Shown piece after piece: positions 35,704-44,280 of a stretch of DNA of 64,000 nt (position 1 is the stretch's first letter; every line of letters begins with the position of its first letter). The notes beneath the pieces were generated by a model. It saw nothing but the letters and a program-made list of their open reading frames with translations, was not told the origin of the DNA and made no database searches. This DNA comes from FEN-33 sp963768775. GTDB taxonomy: Archaea; Thermoplasmatota; Thermoplasmata; Methanomassiliicoccales; UBA472. The stretch lies in assembly GCA_963768775.1 (NCBI GenBank), contig CAVYIY010000008.1, positions 434,001-498,000 on the forward strand, in the 5' to 3' direction. A program made the translations under genes and the position numbers.

Positions 35704-36172
35704 TGGGCTCCTCCAGAGGGCCCAAGGTCCTCACGGTCCTGACGAACTCGTCAATGGTGCGGCCGAACTTTTCCCCCTCTGCGGCGGATATCCATTCCAG
35801 TTTCAATCTCGCGTCATCTATTCCGACCAGGGCTATCAGCTCTCGGACCTGCTCCACTCTCTTCTCCGTGTACAGGTTTCCGACCTGGTAATGGCAGTCG
35901 CCTGGATGGCAACCGAGCACCAAGACCCCGTCCGCACCGGAAGCGAAGCTGTTCAGTATTATTCCGGGCGAGACCCGGCTGGAGCACATCACCCTCAGGA
36001 TCTTGACCTCCGACGAGTATTGGCGCCGGTTCACGCCAGCGAGGTCGGCGCCCGCGTACGCGCACCAATTGCAGCAGAAGGCGATGATCCTCGGCTTCCA
36101 GATCGGTCCGGGTGCGCAGCCGGACGGCTGGTCCAACGATGCGATTGAATCGGAACCATCGGCCGGGCGCAT
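35690..36172 (-). CDS. MvhD/FrhD-type hydrogenase iron-sulfur subunit
   Basis: This roughly 160-residue protein begins after a strong Shine-Dalgarno caggtgag, 5 bases from the ATG at 36172, so longer upstream frames are rejected. It carries the MvhD core: PRIIAFCCNWCAYAGADLAG, ILRVMCSSRV and VLGCHPGDCHY, with Cys residues that hold a 2Fe-2S cluster. MvhD links HdrA or similar proteins to hydrogenases or formate dehydrogenases. Here it is coupled to the HdrD-like gene. Confidence 0.92.
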   Translation of the reverse strand: MRPADGSDSIASLDQPSGCAPGPIWKPRIIAFCCNWCAYAGADLAGVNRRQYSSEVKILRVMCSSRVSPGIILNSFASGADGVLVLGCHPGDCHYQVGNLYTEKRVEQVRELIALVGIDDARLKLEWISAAEGEKFGRTIDEFVRTVRTLGPLEEPNEGS

Positions 36173-36377
36173 CGACTCACCTGGGTTTTGACCTACCTCC
36201 GTCGTGGCAAAAATAGGTTTGCATAGGTGCTTCGGCCTTGTCCAGGCAACTTGAGATCTGGCACGAGCAACGCATGCTGGGCAATTGCCTGTTGGAACAA
36301 CCAATGCGATGATCGAAGTCAGTGGTGGCGGGGAATATGACAGAACATAAATCAGAGGGGCACTATCAGGATTGGAA

Positions 36378-37085
36378 ATGGTCAAGATAGTCGGTTTCTC
36401 CAAGACATCGCTTCTGGACTGGGATGGCATGGTGGCGGCGGTCATCTACCTCCCGGGATGCAACATGCGCTGCCCTTTCTGCCACAACCGGGAGCTTGTC
36501 CTGGAGAGCGCAAAGATGGAAGAGGTCCCTCGAGAGTTGATCGAGGAATACCTGCTGGAGAACGCTGAGTTCTTGGATGGGGTGGTGGTCAGCGGGGGCG
36601 AGCCGACCATCCATCCCGATCTGCCGGAGCTGCTGCGCTGGCTCAGGTCGCTGGGGACGAGGATCAAGCTGGATACCAACGGCACTAACCCGGAAATGCT
36701 GAATGACGTAATCCGCGCCGGCTTGGTCGACTACGTGGCGATGGACCTCAAGGCGCCGCTAGACGAGGCGTACTCCAGGCTGGTCGGATGCCCGGCGCCG
36801 CTGGAAGAGATCAAACGCTCCATCGAGATCCTGATGACGTCGGGCATCGACTACGAGTTCCGCACCACCATGGTGCCGACATACCTGTCCCCAGACGACT
36901 ATGAGCGGATGGCCGCATACGTCGGCACCGCGCGCAAGCTGGCACTGCAGCATTTCAGTCCGCGGAATACGATAGATCCGAACCTGACGGTTATAAATCC
37001 GCTGCCCGAGGAGAAGGTTCGAGCGATCGCGGAGAGATGCAAGCCCTACGTGAGGAAATTGGTCATCCGCGGCGGCGTTGGATAG
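36378..37085 (+). CDS. Radical SAM activating enzyme (NrdG/PflA-like)
   Basis: This 235-residue protein has the radical SAM motif CNMRCPFCHN (about residues 30-39), a GGEPTIH region with the SAM-binding GGE, and KLDTNGTNPEML, then a TIM-barrel-like end with VDYVAMDLKAPL. Members generate glycyl radicals in anaerobic ribonucleotide reductase or related enzymes. No glycyl-radical enzyme is adjacent. The ATG at 36378 is preferred to a TTG two codons earlier. It is divergent from the MvhD-like gene across about 200 bases. Confidence 0.88.
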   Translation: MVKIVGFSKTSLLDWDGMVAAVIYLPGCNMRCPFCHNRELVLESAKMEEVPRELIEEYLLENAEFLDGVVVSGGEPTIHPDLPELLRWLRSLGTRIKLDTNGTNPEMLNDVIRAGLVDYVAMDLKAPLDEAYSRLVGCPAPLEEIKRSIEILMTSGIDYEFRTTMVPTYLSPDDYERMAAYVGTARKLALQHFSPRNTIDPNLTVINPLPEEKVRAIAERCKPYVRKLVIRGGVG

Positions 37086-37191
37086 AAAGTACCAATCTTG
37101 CTTTTCAGGCCAATACATTTTTGTATAGACGCCCGCATTTTAATCGTACAGACGAACCAGCGTCTATCGGAATATCATTGGAGGTCGTGAT

Positions 37192-37905
37192 TTGACCACG
37201 GACCAGAGATTGAAGACTTACATCGACAACTTCGACCGCATCTTGGAAGGGGGGATCCCGATAAACCACATCGTTCTGGTGGCCGGATCTCCTGGTACGA
37301 TGAAATCCTCGTTGACCTATTACATGCTCTACAACAACGTGGTGGAGAACCATATGACCGCCGTCTACGTGACCCTGGAGCAGTCCCGGGAGAGCCTCCT
37401 GCGCCAGATGGACAAGATGGGCATGCGGTCTGAGAGGGTCGCGGACCATTTGCACGTTCTCGACCTGAGCATCATCCGCAAGAAGCTGCGTGAGGTGTCC
37501 ACCGGCGGTTCGTGGATGCAGGTCTTCAAGTCATATGTCACCAATCTGAAGGAGAACCTGAAGTTCGACCTTCTAGTGATCGATTCCTTGGACGTACTGG
37601 AGACCATGGCCGGCATCGCCGACCGCAGGACGGACCTCTTCTACCTCTTCGAATGGATGCGCGACCTCGGCTGCACCGTCTTCCTCATTTCTGAAGCGTC
37701 GCCGGAGCGGTTGATGGATGGCAACTTCGACGAGGGCTATCTCTCGGATGGCATCATCACCCTGAAGATGCAGGTGGTCAGGGACGTGGAAACGCAGAGG
37801 AGGATCCGCTGCGTGAAGATGCGCGAGACCAATCACGATCCATCTTATTACTCCCTTTTGTTCAACGCTGGCAAGTTCCAGGTGACGAAGGTCATAAGCG
37901 AATGA
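37192..37905 (+). CDS. KaiC-like RecA-superfamily ATPase (copy 1)
   Basis: This 237-residue single-domain KaiC-like protein starts at TTG after the strong SD ggaggtcgtga. The Walker A motif is GSPGTMKSS (32-40), with M in the place usually held by G. Walker B is LLVIDSLD (about 126-133). The segment expected to hold paired catalytic Glu reads TLEQS, so one Glu is a Gln. It is 49% or so similar by eye to copy 3; no alignment was run. Function is unknown, but archaeal KaiC-like proteins often act in signalling. It is the first of three in a row. Confidence 0.92.
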   Translation: MTTDQRLKTYIDNFDRILEGGIPINHIVLVAGSPGTMKSSLTYYMLYNNVVENHMTAVYVTLEQSRESLLRQMDKMGMRSERVADHLHVLDLSIIRKKLREVSTGGSWMQVFKSYVTNLKENLKFDLLVIDSLDVLETMAGIADRRTDLFYLFEWMRDLGCTVFLISEASPERLMDGNFDEGYLSDGIITLKMQVVRDVETQRRIRCVKMRETNHDPSYYSLLFNAGKFQVTKVISE

Positions 37906-37918
37906 TATTGGTGGCTGC

Positions 37919-39436
37919 ATGGCAAAGCGCTTCGAATGTCCAAGGTGTGGAGCCGGGGTCAAGCCTGGCGACAGCCAATGTTTCCGCTGCGGCGAATCCT
38001 TGAAGGACAGCGCTACACCTCATTCCGAGATGGCCCACAAGCCGGTAGCCAGCACCAGCTTCGCGATAACCCCCGACGAGCACATCCCCTCGGCGAAGGA
38101 GATGGCGCGCACCATGTCCCAGCAGGCCGCTTCTGCCGCTCCCCCGCTGTCATCGAGGAAACCAAATGACGACAAGGATTTGACCAAGAAGGAGAGGGAG
38201 CTCGCGGAGAGGGAAAGGGCGCTCGAATCCTCGGCCCATCAGCTGGAGAACGACAGCCGTTCCCTGGAATTTGCGCTCAAGAACTTCGAGGAGGAAGAAT
38301 CCAAGATCCGAGAGCGCGAAGCGGCCCTGAAGGGGCGCGAAAAGGAGCTCGATTCATTGGCCAGCTGCATGGAGGAGGAGCTGGAGCGGCTCAAGGCCCG
38401 GGATGGGGAGCAGACCGTCCCCCCCGACGAAGTGAAGCACCTGCGCGAGCTCAGCGACGATTACTCCAAGCGGATGATCGAAGATCGGCGCAAGCAGAGG
38501 CAGCAGCTGGATCGGGAGATCGAGGAGAAGCTGGAGCGGCTCAAGGTGCTGGAAGGCTTCATCTCGCTCGCCGCAAGCCACCCGGAGTCCAATTATGCCG
38601 CGGACAAGGAGGACGCCCTGCGCAAGATGCAGGAGAAGAACCAGCTCAACGAGTCGGTGGTGAAGGCGCTGGTGCGGTCCATCGATGACGAGATACACGA
38701 CCAATTCCTCATTCCAGCGAGGAGGGATTACGATATCATTTCCACTCACAACGAGCGGCTCAACTCGATACTGGGAGGCGGAATTCCAGCCGGCCACGTC
38801 GTCCTGATCAACGGCGCACCGGGCACCATGAAATCCTCTTTTGCATTCCATATCCTGCATTCCGCGGCTAGCCATTCCAACAAGAAGGTGATGTACTTCT
38901 CATTGGAGCAGAAACGGGTATCGCTCATCCGGCAGATGGGGCGCATGGGGATGCCAATGGCGGATACCAAGGAAAACTTGATGGTAATCGACATGGTCGA
39001 TCTGCGCCGCTCCATGGCCAAGGACGAGGGCGATTGGCGGTCGATCATCCTCCGCTATGTCAAGAATGTCCACGCCGAGATGCCCTTCGACATCTTCGTT
39101 CTCGATTCGCTGGACTCGTTCAAGTCGATCGCGCAGTTCGAGTTCAACCGGCAGAGCATGAAGGACCTGTTCGATTGGTTCAAGGAGCTGAAGATCACCG
39201 TGCTCTTCATCACCGAGAGGCCGCTGGAGGCATTGGACATCAGCCCGCAGGGGGAGACCTACCTCGCCGACGGGGTGATCGAGCTGCTCATGCCCGAGAT
39301 CGGGGACGGCAAGGTCTATCGTTGGCTGCGCTGCGTCAAGATGCGGGGATTGCAGAACGACCCGCGCTACTATGCGTTCTATCTTGCCGATGGCGAGTTC
39401 AAGTTCTCGCTGCCCTTGGCGGACACTAGGAATTGA
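37919..39436 (+). CDS. KaiC-like ATPase with zinc ribbon and coiled coil (copy 2)
   Basis: This 505-residue protein has three parts: a zinc ribbon (CPRCGAGVKPGDSQCFRCG, residues 7-25), a long charged coiled coil (about 78-265) and a C-terminal KaiC-like domain. The domain has Walker A GAPGTMKSS (about 299-307), FSLEQKR, and Walker B IFVLDSLDSF. The coiled coil and zinc ribbon suggest a scaffold that gathers partners, perhaps copies 1 and 3, but this is inference. It starts 13 bases after copy 1. Confidence 0.92.
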   Translation: MAKRFECPRCGAGVKPGDSQCFRCGESLKDSATPHSEMAHKPVASTSFAITPDEHIPSAKEMARTMSQQAASAAPPLSSRKPNDDKDLTKKERELAERERALESSAHQLENDSRSLEFALKNFEEEESKIREREAALKGREKELDSLASCMEEELERLKARDGEQTVPPDEVKHLRELSDDYSKRMIEDRRKQRQQLDREIEEKLERLKVLEGFISLAASHPESNYAADKEDALRKMQEKNQLNESVVKALVRSIDDEIHDQFLIPARRDYDIISTHNERLNSILGGGIPAGHVVLINGAPGTMKSSFAFHILHSAASHSNKKVMYFSLEQKRVSLIRQMGRMGMPMADTKENLMVIDMVDLRRSMAKDEGDWRSIILRYVKNVHAEMPFDIFVLDSLDSFKSIAQFEFNRQSMKDLFDWFKELKITVLFITERPLEALDISPQGETYLADGVIELLMPEIGDGKVYRWLRCVKMRGLQNDPRYYAFYLADGEFKFSLPLADTRN

Positions 39437-39529
39437 TGCCAGGCTGTCGGCCAAATTATCAAAATTTGAAATACGCGATAGAAAAGGATAATACTCTCCA
39501 GTCGTATATGAGACGAGCGCGGGAGTTAC

Positions 39530-40249
39530 ATGGTCGTGCAGATTGAGCGCGTAAAGACGTACATCCAGAATTTTGATGACGTCCTCGGTGGCGGGATCCC
39601 CAAGGGGCAAGTGGTTCTGATAACTGGTACTCCTGGTACCATGAAGTCCTCGGTCTCGTACAGCATCATCTATCAGAACGCGCTGCAGAACCATACCAAG
39701 AGCGTCTACATGACCCTCGAGCAGTCCCGCGAGAACTTGCTGCAGCAGATGTACGCCATGGGCATGGACAAGGAGGAAGTCAAAGAGTACGTCCACATAC
39801 TCGACCTCGGGCTGATACGCAAGTCCCTGACGCAGCTTTCCGCGAAGGGCACCTGGTTGCAGGTGTTCAAGATGTACGCCGAGAGCCTGAAGCATTCCCT
39901 GGGCTACGAGATCCTGGTCGTCGATTCATTGGACGTCCTGGAGATGGCGGCGCAGATGGGCGAGAACCGGCGGTCGGAGCTGTTCTTCCTCTTCGAATGG
40001 CTTCGCAACCTGGGGATAACGACTTTCCTTTTGTCCGAGACCTCGCCGGACAAGATGTTCGAGAACAAGTACGACGAAGGCTACCTGGCCGATGGAGTGA
40101 TCTCCCTCAAGCTGCACGAGCTGGGCGAGACCGACATCCAGAGGCGCATCCGGGCGGTCAAGTTGCGTTCCACCAATCACAAGACCGGTTACTTCTCGCT
40201 GCTCTTCAACGACGGGGTGTTCAGGGCGACGCAAGTGATCACAGAATAG
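39530..40249 (+). CDS. KaiC-like RecA-superfamily ATPase (copy 3)
   Basis: This 239-residue relative of copy 1 has Walker A GTPGTMKSS (33-41), MTLEQSRENLL, Walker B ILVVDSLDVLE and the same ending pattern (YFSLLFNDGVF). An SD-like gggag is 5 bases before the ATG. The AT-rich gap before it (39437-39529) may carry its own promoter. The tRNA-Val gene is 72 bases downstream. The three ATPases share the GTMKSS variant, so they probably arose by duplication. Confidence 0.92.
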   Translation: MVVQIERVKTYIQNFDDVLGGGIPKGQVVLITGTPGTMKSSVSYSIIYQNALQNHTKSVYMTLEQSRENLLQQMYAMGMDKEEVKEYVHILDLGLIRKSLTQLSAKGTWLQVFKMYAESLKHSLGYEILVVDSLDVLEMAAQMGENRRSELFFLFEWLRNLGITTFLLSETSPDKMFENKYDEGYLADGVISLKLHELGETDIQRRIRAVKLRSTNHKTGYFSLLFNDGVFRATQVITE

Positions 40250-40285
40250 TGGCAGCAGGGCAAGGCATTCACCTGACCATTAAGA

Positions 40286-40294
40286 CTTAATATT
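40286..40294 (+). promoter_or_regulatory. TATA-like element upstream of tRNA-Val
   Basis: The sequence cttaatatt lies about 30 bases before the tRNA gene, the expected place for a TATA box on archaeal RNA polymerase templates. Confidence 0.4.
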
Positions 40295-40321
40295 CCCTGC
40301 TCGTTTTTGTCGCTACCACCT

Positions 40322-40397
40322 GGGCTCATGGTCTAGCGGTTATGACGTTTGCCTCACACGCAGAAGATCGCCGGTTCGAATCCGGCTGAGCCCACCA
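40322..40397 (+). tRNA. tRNA-Val (anticodon CAC)
   Basis: The 5' acceptor strand GGGCTCA pairs with TGAGCCC, and the D-arm, anticodon arm (stem TTTGC/GCAGA, loop CT-CAC-AC) and T-arm (GCCGG/CCGGC with TTCGAAT) all fold. The anticodon CAC at loop positions 34-36 reads Val GUG codons. Discriminator A is followed by an encoded CCA at 40395-40397. There is no sign of an intron. Confidence 0.95.
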
Positions 40398-40503
40398 TTC
40401 ATTATTTCAAAATTCTGAATCGTCGATTGGAACAAAGAAAGGAAGTCTTGAGTGTACTGAATGACTTCAAGCACCCCAGATGGCCGCTAACCCGTTGCCA
40501 TTT

Positions 40504-41787
40504 TCAAGGATTGATGTTCGCTACCTTCTCCCTCATGGTGAAGCTACCGTCCAGGATGCGCTTCTTGAGGTCGTTCATGGTGCGAACGGCACCCTCACGG
40601 TTGGAATTGCGGCAGACGATGGGCATCACATGTTCGTGGCCAGCAATAGACGCCTTGACCTCTCCAAGGTAACCTTTGAAGCTTCCTTGCTCGCATGCTA
40701 TCACGCAAGCTCCACAGTTCACGCAACGCTTGCGGTCGATAGATGGACCAAGCTCGTCTCGCCCGATGGCCATTGTTGGGCAAACAGCAGAAGCGGCGCA
40801 GACCTTGCATTTGATGCAGGGAGTCTTGTCAACCACAACGATCTCGTCATGCCCGGTCCAGGCCGCACCATAGGTGGTCTGGCCGATTTTGTGTCGATCA
40901 CGTACATCAGCGATGGAAAGAGGGATATCCTCGTCCCTGGTCATCACGCTCTTGAGGATTGAGTCGTTGAGCACGGGTATGGGAATGGCGTAGGTCGTCA
41001 GGACCTCGGGTCCGGCGGCAGTCCGGAATCCTCCCATCAGGATCGGGTCCATTTCCTTCATGTCCGCCGCGGTCATGAGATTAGGGTACTTCGGCGAGCA
41101 CCTCGTTCCGGTGCTGAACACGAAGCCCTCGGCGCCATTGAACAGAAGGCCAGTCCCGACACCTACGGATATGAGCTCCGGATCGTTTTGAAGTGGGCTC
41201 AAGTGCCCACAGCCGGAGAACGTTAGCCCTCCGTAATTCGGTCTAAAAGGCCGGTTGGAGAATATCGAGGTGAACTCGCTCCCGGATGGATTTACCATAG
41301 CCCTATAATTGCGGAAGCAGTTTCTCACGCTCATTAACTTGGCAGTCCCCATATCATTGATGGTCATGGCTTTCTCGATCTTCTCACCTTCAATGGAGAA
41401 TGCCTCCACCATGACCTCTTTGCCCTCCACCAAATCTCTGAAAAGGAAACTTCCTCCATAATCCGGGTTCTCTTCGCACTCTTGCGTGCCGAACAAGAAT
41501 ACATCGATTATTCCCAGACTTTCATTGGGGGCTGGACCGATGCTCACTGGAACACCGTTGATTGAGCCATGTGTGAACCTGCGGTGAAGGCCGGCCTTTT
41601 CGATGGTGAATGAAAGGACAGCATAAGTGCCACTCATCAGGCCCATTGTGCCTGTGGTCACAACGTCGGCTTGCTTGACCTCGCTTTCTTTGCCAGCTGC
41701 CAGAAGATTTGCAACTTCTCTGGCGGTGAGGACAGTCGCATCTCCTTTCGCGATTTTGTCATTGATTTGCTTGATTGTCCGGGTCAT
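40504..41787 (-). CDS. DUF39 / methanogenesis marker 16 protein (homocysteine biosynthesis type)
   Basis: This protein of about 427 residues starts at TRTIKQINDKIAKGDA and carries the DUF39 core (VTTGTMGLMSGTYAVLSF, FSGCGHLSPLQND, GTRCSPKYPNL). Two C-terminal 4Fe-4S motifs follow (CIKCKVCAASAVC and CVNCGACVIAC). DUF39 proteins are implicated in converting aspartate semialdehyde to homocysteine using sulfide, and the ferredoxin-fused form is called methanogenesis marker 16. The start is the ATG at 41787; 29 further in-frame residues upstream look unlike the family. It supports a methanogen-like host. Confidence 0.9.
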   Translation of the reverse strand: MTRTIKQINDKIAKGDATVLTAREVANLLAAGKESEVKQADVVTTGTMGLMSGTYAVLSFTIEKAGLHRRFTHGSINGVPVSIGPAPNESLGIIDVFLFGTQECEENPDYGGSFLFRDLVEGKEVMVEAFSIEGEKIEKAMTINDMGTAKLMSVRNCFRNYRAMVNPSGSEFTSIFSNRPFRPNYGGLTFSGCGHLSPLQNDPELISVGVGTGLLFNGAEGFVFSTGTRCSPKYPNLMTAADMKEMDPILMGGFRTAAGPEVLTTYAIPIPVLNDSILKSVMTRDEDIPLSIADVRDRHKIGQTTYGAAWTGHDEIVVVDKTPCIKCKVCAASAVCPTMAIGRDELGPSIDRKRCVNCGACVIACEQGSFKGYLGEVKASIAGHEHVMPIVCRNSNREGAVRTMNDLKKRILDGSFTMREKVANINP

Positions 41788-42009
41788 GGCGAGGAACCCA
41801 TAACGCAGCTTCTTAATTATAGTTAACGAGAATCCATTTTCGAGCTCAGTAGGAATGCGATTATGCAGGTCCATTCACGAAAACATTATTGGCTCTAGGG
41901 CTCCACCTTCTACTGATGGATTTGACGTCGTGGGATTATCTCATCGGATTATTTCCAACAAAGAACGAAGAATTGATAGAGAGGGGGAAAGAATGGCTAT
42001 TATGGTGGC

Positions 42010-42414
42010 ATGATGAACAAAGGCGAAAATGAAGCCAAGGAGAGTTCAAAGCCATGCCGGGTGGCCGTTTCGTGCAAGGGCGACTCCATCGACAGCGAGG
42101 TGGCGTCCATTGGTCAAAGTACCTATTTCATTGTCTTCGAAGGAAGCCCGGAGAGATTCAAGGTATTCAAGAATGAAGCAAAAGGTCTAGGAAGCGAATC
42201 CGGCATAAAGGCGGCCGATCTTTTGAGAACCAGGGGTATCAACATCGTCATCACCGGGACCCTAGGGCAAAGAGGGTTCGATGCGTTCGACAGGGCAGGA
42301 ATAATGGTCCACGCCGGATGTTCTGGAAAGGTTCGGGACAGCGTCCATAAGTGCCTGAAGGGCGAGCTGCCAAAGTGCAAGGGAGCAACCTATTCTGGCT
42401 ATATCGGATTCTAG
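42010..42414 (+). CDS. NifX/NifB-C-terminal-like dinitrogenase cofactor-binding family protein
   Basis: This 134-residue protein has the NifX-like domain: VAVSCKGDSIDS near the start, a central GSESGIKAADLLRTRGINIVITGTLGQRG, and a late HAGCSGKV. The family binds iron-molybdenum cofactor or Fe-S clusters; stand-alone archaeal members have unknown roles. No nif genes are in the window. Two in-frame ATGs occur at the start. Its neighbours are the marker 16 gene (divergent) and a Cys-rich small protein. Confidence 0.85.
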   Translation: MMNKGENEAKESSKPCRVAVSCKGDSIDSEVASIGQSTYFIVFEGSPERFKVFKNEAKGLGSESGIKAADLLRTRGINIVITGTLGQRGFDAFDRAGIMVHAGCSGKVRDSVHKCLKGELPKCKGATYSGYIGF

Positions 42415-42501
42415 TTGGATGACTATTCAGTTTTGTTGGCGGAGCTTATTATCCTCCAACCATGACAATGTCCAAGTAGGCCACTCCTGCATCAATGCCA
42501 T

Positions 42502-42867
42502 ATGGCACCGAATGTTGACAGTGTTCCGGGTTTCAACCTTCTCCTGAATCAGTACAAGGTGTCACTAAATGTGGATTCGGGTGTATGCCGATTTAATGCT
42601 AAAGTTGAATGCTGGATGGAGGAGGGATTGCTCAAATGCTCGATAATAAGCCGCTGCAAGCATGTGCAAGAGTTTGCAGAAGCATTGGAGCCCTGCGAAA
42701 TGATGGACGCGATGAAGATGCCCTTCTCGGATAACAAAGTATACATCACAGGCGGGAAAACATTGAAGCACTCAACTTGTCCCTTGCCAATGGCGGTTCT
42801 GAAGGGGTTCGATGTGGCGGCGGGACTCGCTCTCAAAAGGGACGTTTCCGTTATTTTCGACAAGTGA
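42502..42867 (+). CDS. Cys-rich archaeal protein (DUF6951-like), copy A
   Basis: This 121-residue protein has Cys at 29, 37, 46, 52, 65 and 93. Key features are a CKHVQEF segment and a late TCPLPMAVLKGFDVAAGLAL. It matches the minus-strand protein at 44281-44649 by eye (C-x-x-V-x-E-F, then T-C-x-x-P and a shared A-G-L core). It may belong to the small-archaeal DUF6951 group, tentatively. The Cys pattern suggests a metal or thiol role. It lies between the NifX-like gene and the arsenite exporter. Confidence 0.65.
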   Translation: MAPNVDSVPGFNLLLNQYKVSLNVDSGVCRFNAKVECWMEEGLLKCSIISRCKHVQEFAEALEPCEMMDAMKMPFSDNKVYITGGKTLKHSTCPLPMAVLKGFDVAAGLALKRDVSVIFDK

Positions 42868-42939
42868 TGACCGAGCATTCTTGGTTATATTGAACTTTAA
42901 AGAGTGATGATTGTGAGAATGGGTGCTCCCCTCCCCCTA

Positions 42940-44043
42940 TTATTCGACTATGGACTTCGGGATTGGCCCTTCCTTCAGCTTCCCATCTGGCCCGTAGTAC
43001 TTTCTTCTGATCCATAAGGCAACATTCACCAAACTGATGAGGACCGGGACCTCTATCAGCGGGCCAATCACCGCCGCGAAGGCGACCAAGGACCCGATCC
43101 CGAAGACTCCAATGGATACCGCGATAGCAAGTTCAAAGTTGTTGCTGGCCGCTGTGAAGCTCTGGGCCGTCGCATGCGGATAGTCGAACTTCATTTTGAT
43201 CGAGAGTCCGAATGACAGGAAGAACATGATCAGGAAGTAGAATACCAACGGGATGGCGATCCTGACAACATCGAATGGCTGGTTCAGGATGTACTCGCCC
43301 TTGAATGCGAACATTACCACGATGGTGAACAGCAATGCCAGCAGCGAGACCTTTCCCAAAGCTGGCATCAGTTTATCGTTGTACCAGCTTGCTCCCTTTC
43401 TTTGAAGCAGTAAATACCGAGTGGCGATTCCCATAGCGAACGGAATCCCCAGATAGATCAGCACGCTTTGGGCGACCTCCCACACACCGATATCTATCTC
43501 CGTTCCGGAGCCCGGCGACACCCAGTTCGATGCTATTGCTATCAGGAAGTAGGCGTAGAACGAATAGAGCGCTATTTGGAAGATGGAGTTGAGCGCGACT
43601 AGAATCGCGGCATATTCAGAATCGCCTTCGGCCAAAGTGTTCCATACGATCACCATGGCAATGCAGCGCGCCAGGCCGGTGAGGATCAGACCAATCCTGA
43701 AGAATACATTGTCGGGCAGGAAGATCCAGGCCAACGCGAACATCAAAAGCGGACCGACAACGTAATTCAAGGCCAACGATGTTCCGAGCATCTTCTTGGC
43801 CTCTGGCTGCTTGGGGATTTCCTTCAATTCCTCGTATTTGACCCTGGCCAATGGAGGCCACATCATCAGGATGAGGCCGACAGCAATCGGAATTGATGTC
43901 GTTCCAACACTAAGGCTATTCAGACCAGCAGCAATCCCTGGAACTGTCGCTCCCAGCCCAATTCCAAGGAATATCGCTATGAATATCCAGAGTGTCAAAT
44001 ATCTGTTCAAGAATGAAAGTTGTTTCGTGACACCATCCGCCAT
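42940..44043 (-). CDS. arsB: Arsenite efflux pump ACR3
   Basis: This 367-residue membrane exporter of the bile/arsenite transporter family has about ten hydrophobic segments and the ACR3 landmark GLARCIAMVIVWNTLAEGD, with its conserved transport Cys, plus a late ASNNFELAIAVSIGVFG. The ATG at 44043 follows gggag nine bases upstream. A perfect TTCAAC-ATAA-GTTGAA palindrome at 44082-44097 overlaps the predicted transcription start, which suggests ArsR-type repression. No arsR or arsM is adjacent. Confidence 0.93.
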   Translation of the reverse strand: MADGVTKQLSFLNRYLTLWIFIAIFLGIGLGATVPGIAAGLNSLSVGTTSIPIAVGLILMMWPPLARVKYEELKEIPKQPEAKKMLGTSLALNYVVGPLLMFALAWIFLPDNVFFRIGLILTGLARCIAMVIVWNTLAEGDSEYAAILVALNSIFQIALYSFYAYFLIAIASNWVSPGSGTEIDIGVWEVAQSVLIYLGIPFAMGIATRYLLLQRKGASWYNDKLMPALGKVSLLALLFTIVVMFAFKGEYILNQPFDVVRIAIPLVFYFLIMFFLSFGLSIKMKFDYPHATAQSFTAASNNFELAIAVSIGVFGIGSLVAFAAVIGPLIEVPVLISLVNVALWIRRKYYGPDGKLKEGPIPKSIVE

Positions 44044-44081
44044 TTTCTCTGCTCCCATTGCACGTCAACAATTCTTTTTAT

Positions 44082-44097
44082 TTCAACATAAGTTGAA
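44082..44097. promoter_or_regulatory. Palindromic operator candidate upstream of the ACR3 gene
   Basis: TTCAAC-ATAA-GTTGAA has perfect six-base arms. It lies about 40-55 bases before the ACR3 ATG, close to where transcription would begin from the TATA-like element at 44105-44116. ArsR/SmtB repressors bind similar TTCAA-N-TTGAA palindromes. The identification is by resemblance. Confidence 0.5.
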
Positions 44098-44104
44098 GCG
44101 TTCT

Positions 44105-44116
44105 TAAAATATATAT
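44105..44116 (-). promoter_or_regulatory. TATA-like promoter of the ACR3 gene
   Basis: On the minus strand atatatatttta lies upstream of the ACR3 gene. A start site about 25 bases downstream would fall inside the palindrome at 44082-44097, so binding there could block transcription. Confidence 0.45.
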
Positions 44117-44280
44117 CGTTTCCCAGCGATTGTTATCAGAAAACGGTACTTTATGGCATTTCGGAAAGTAATTAGTCCGTTATTGGCCAAGTAAGAAGAA
44201 TGCAAGTTCTTCAAAACGCCCACCATGCTCCGCACTTAACCTTCAAGGGATGTCTGTGCAACCAAGGATGCTTGGAATAT

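Noticed and set aside
38900..39895. A 331-codon minus-strand frame opposite KaiC copies 2 and 3
   Set aside because: It spans two real genes on the other strand and shows no protein-like pattern.
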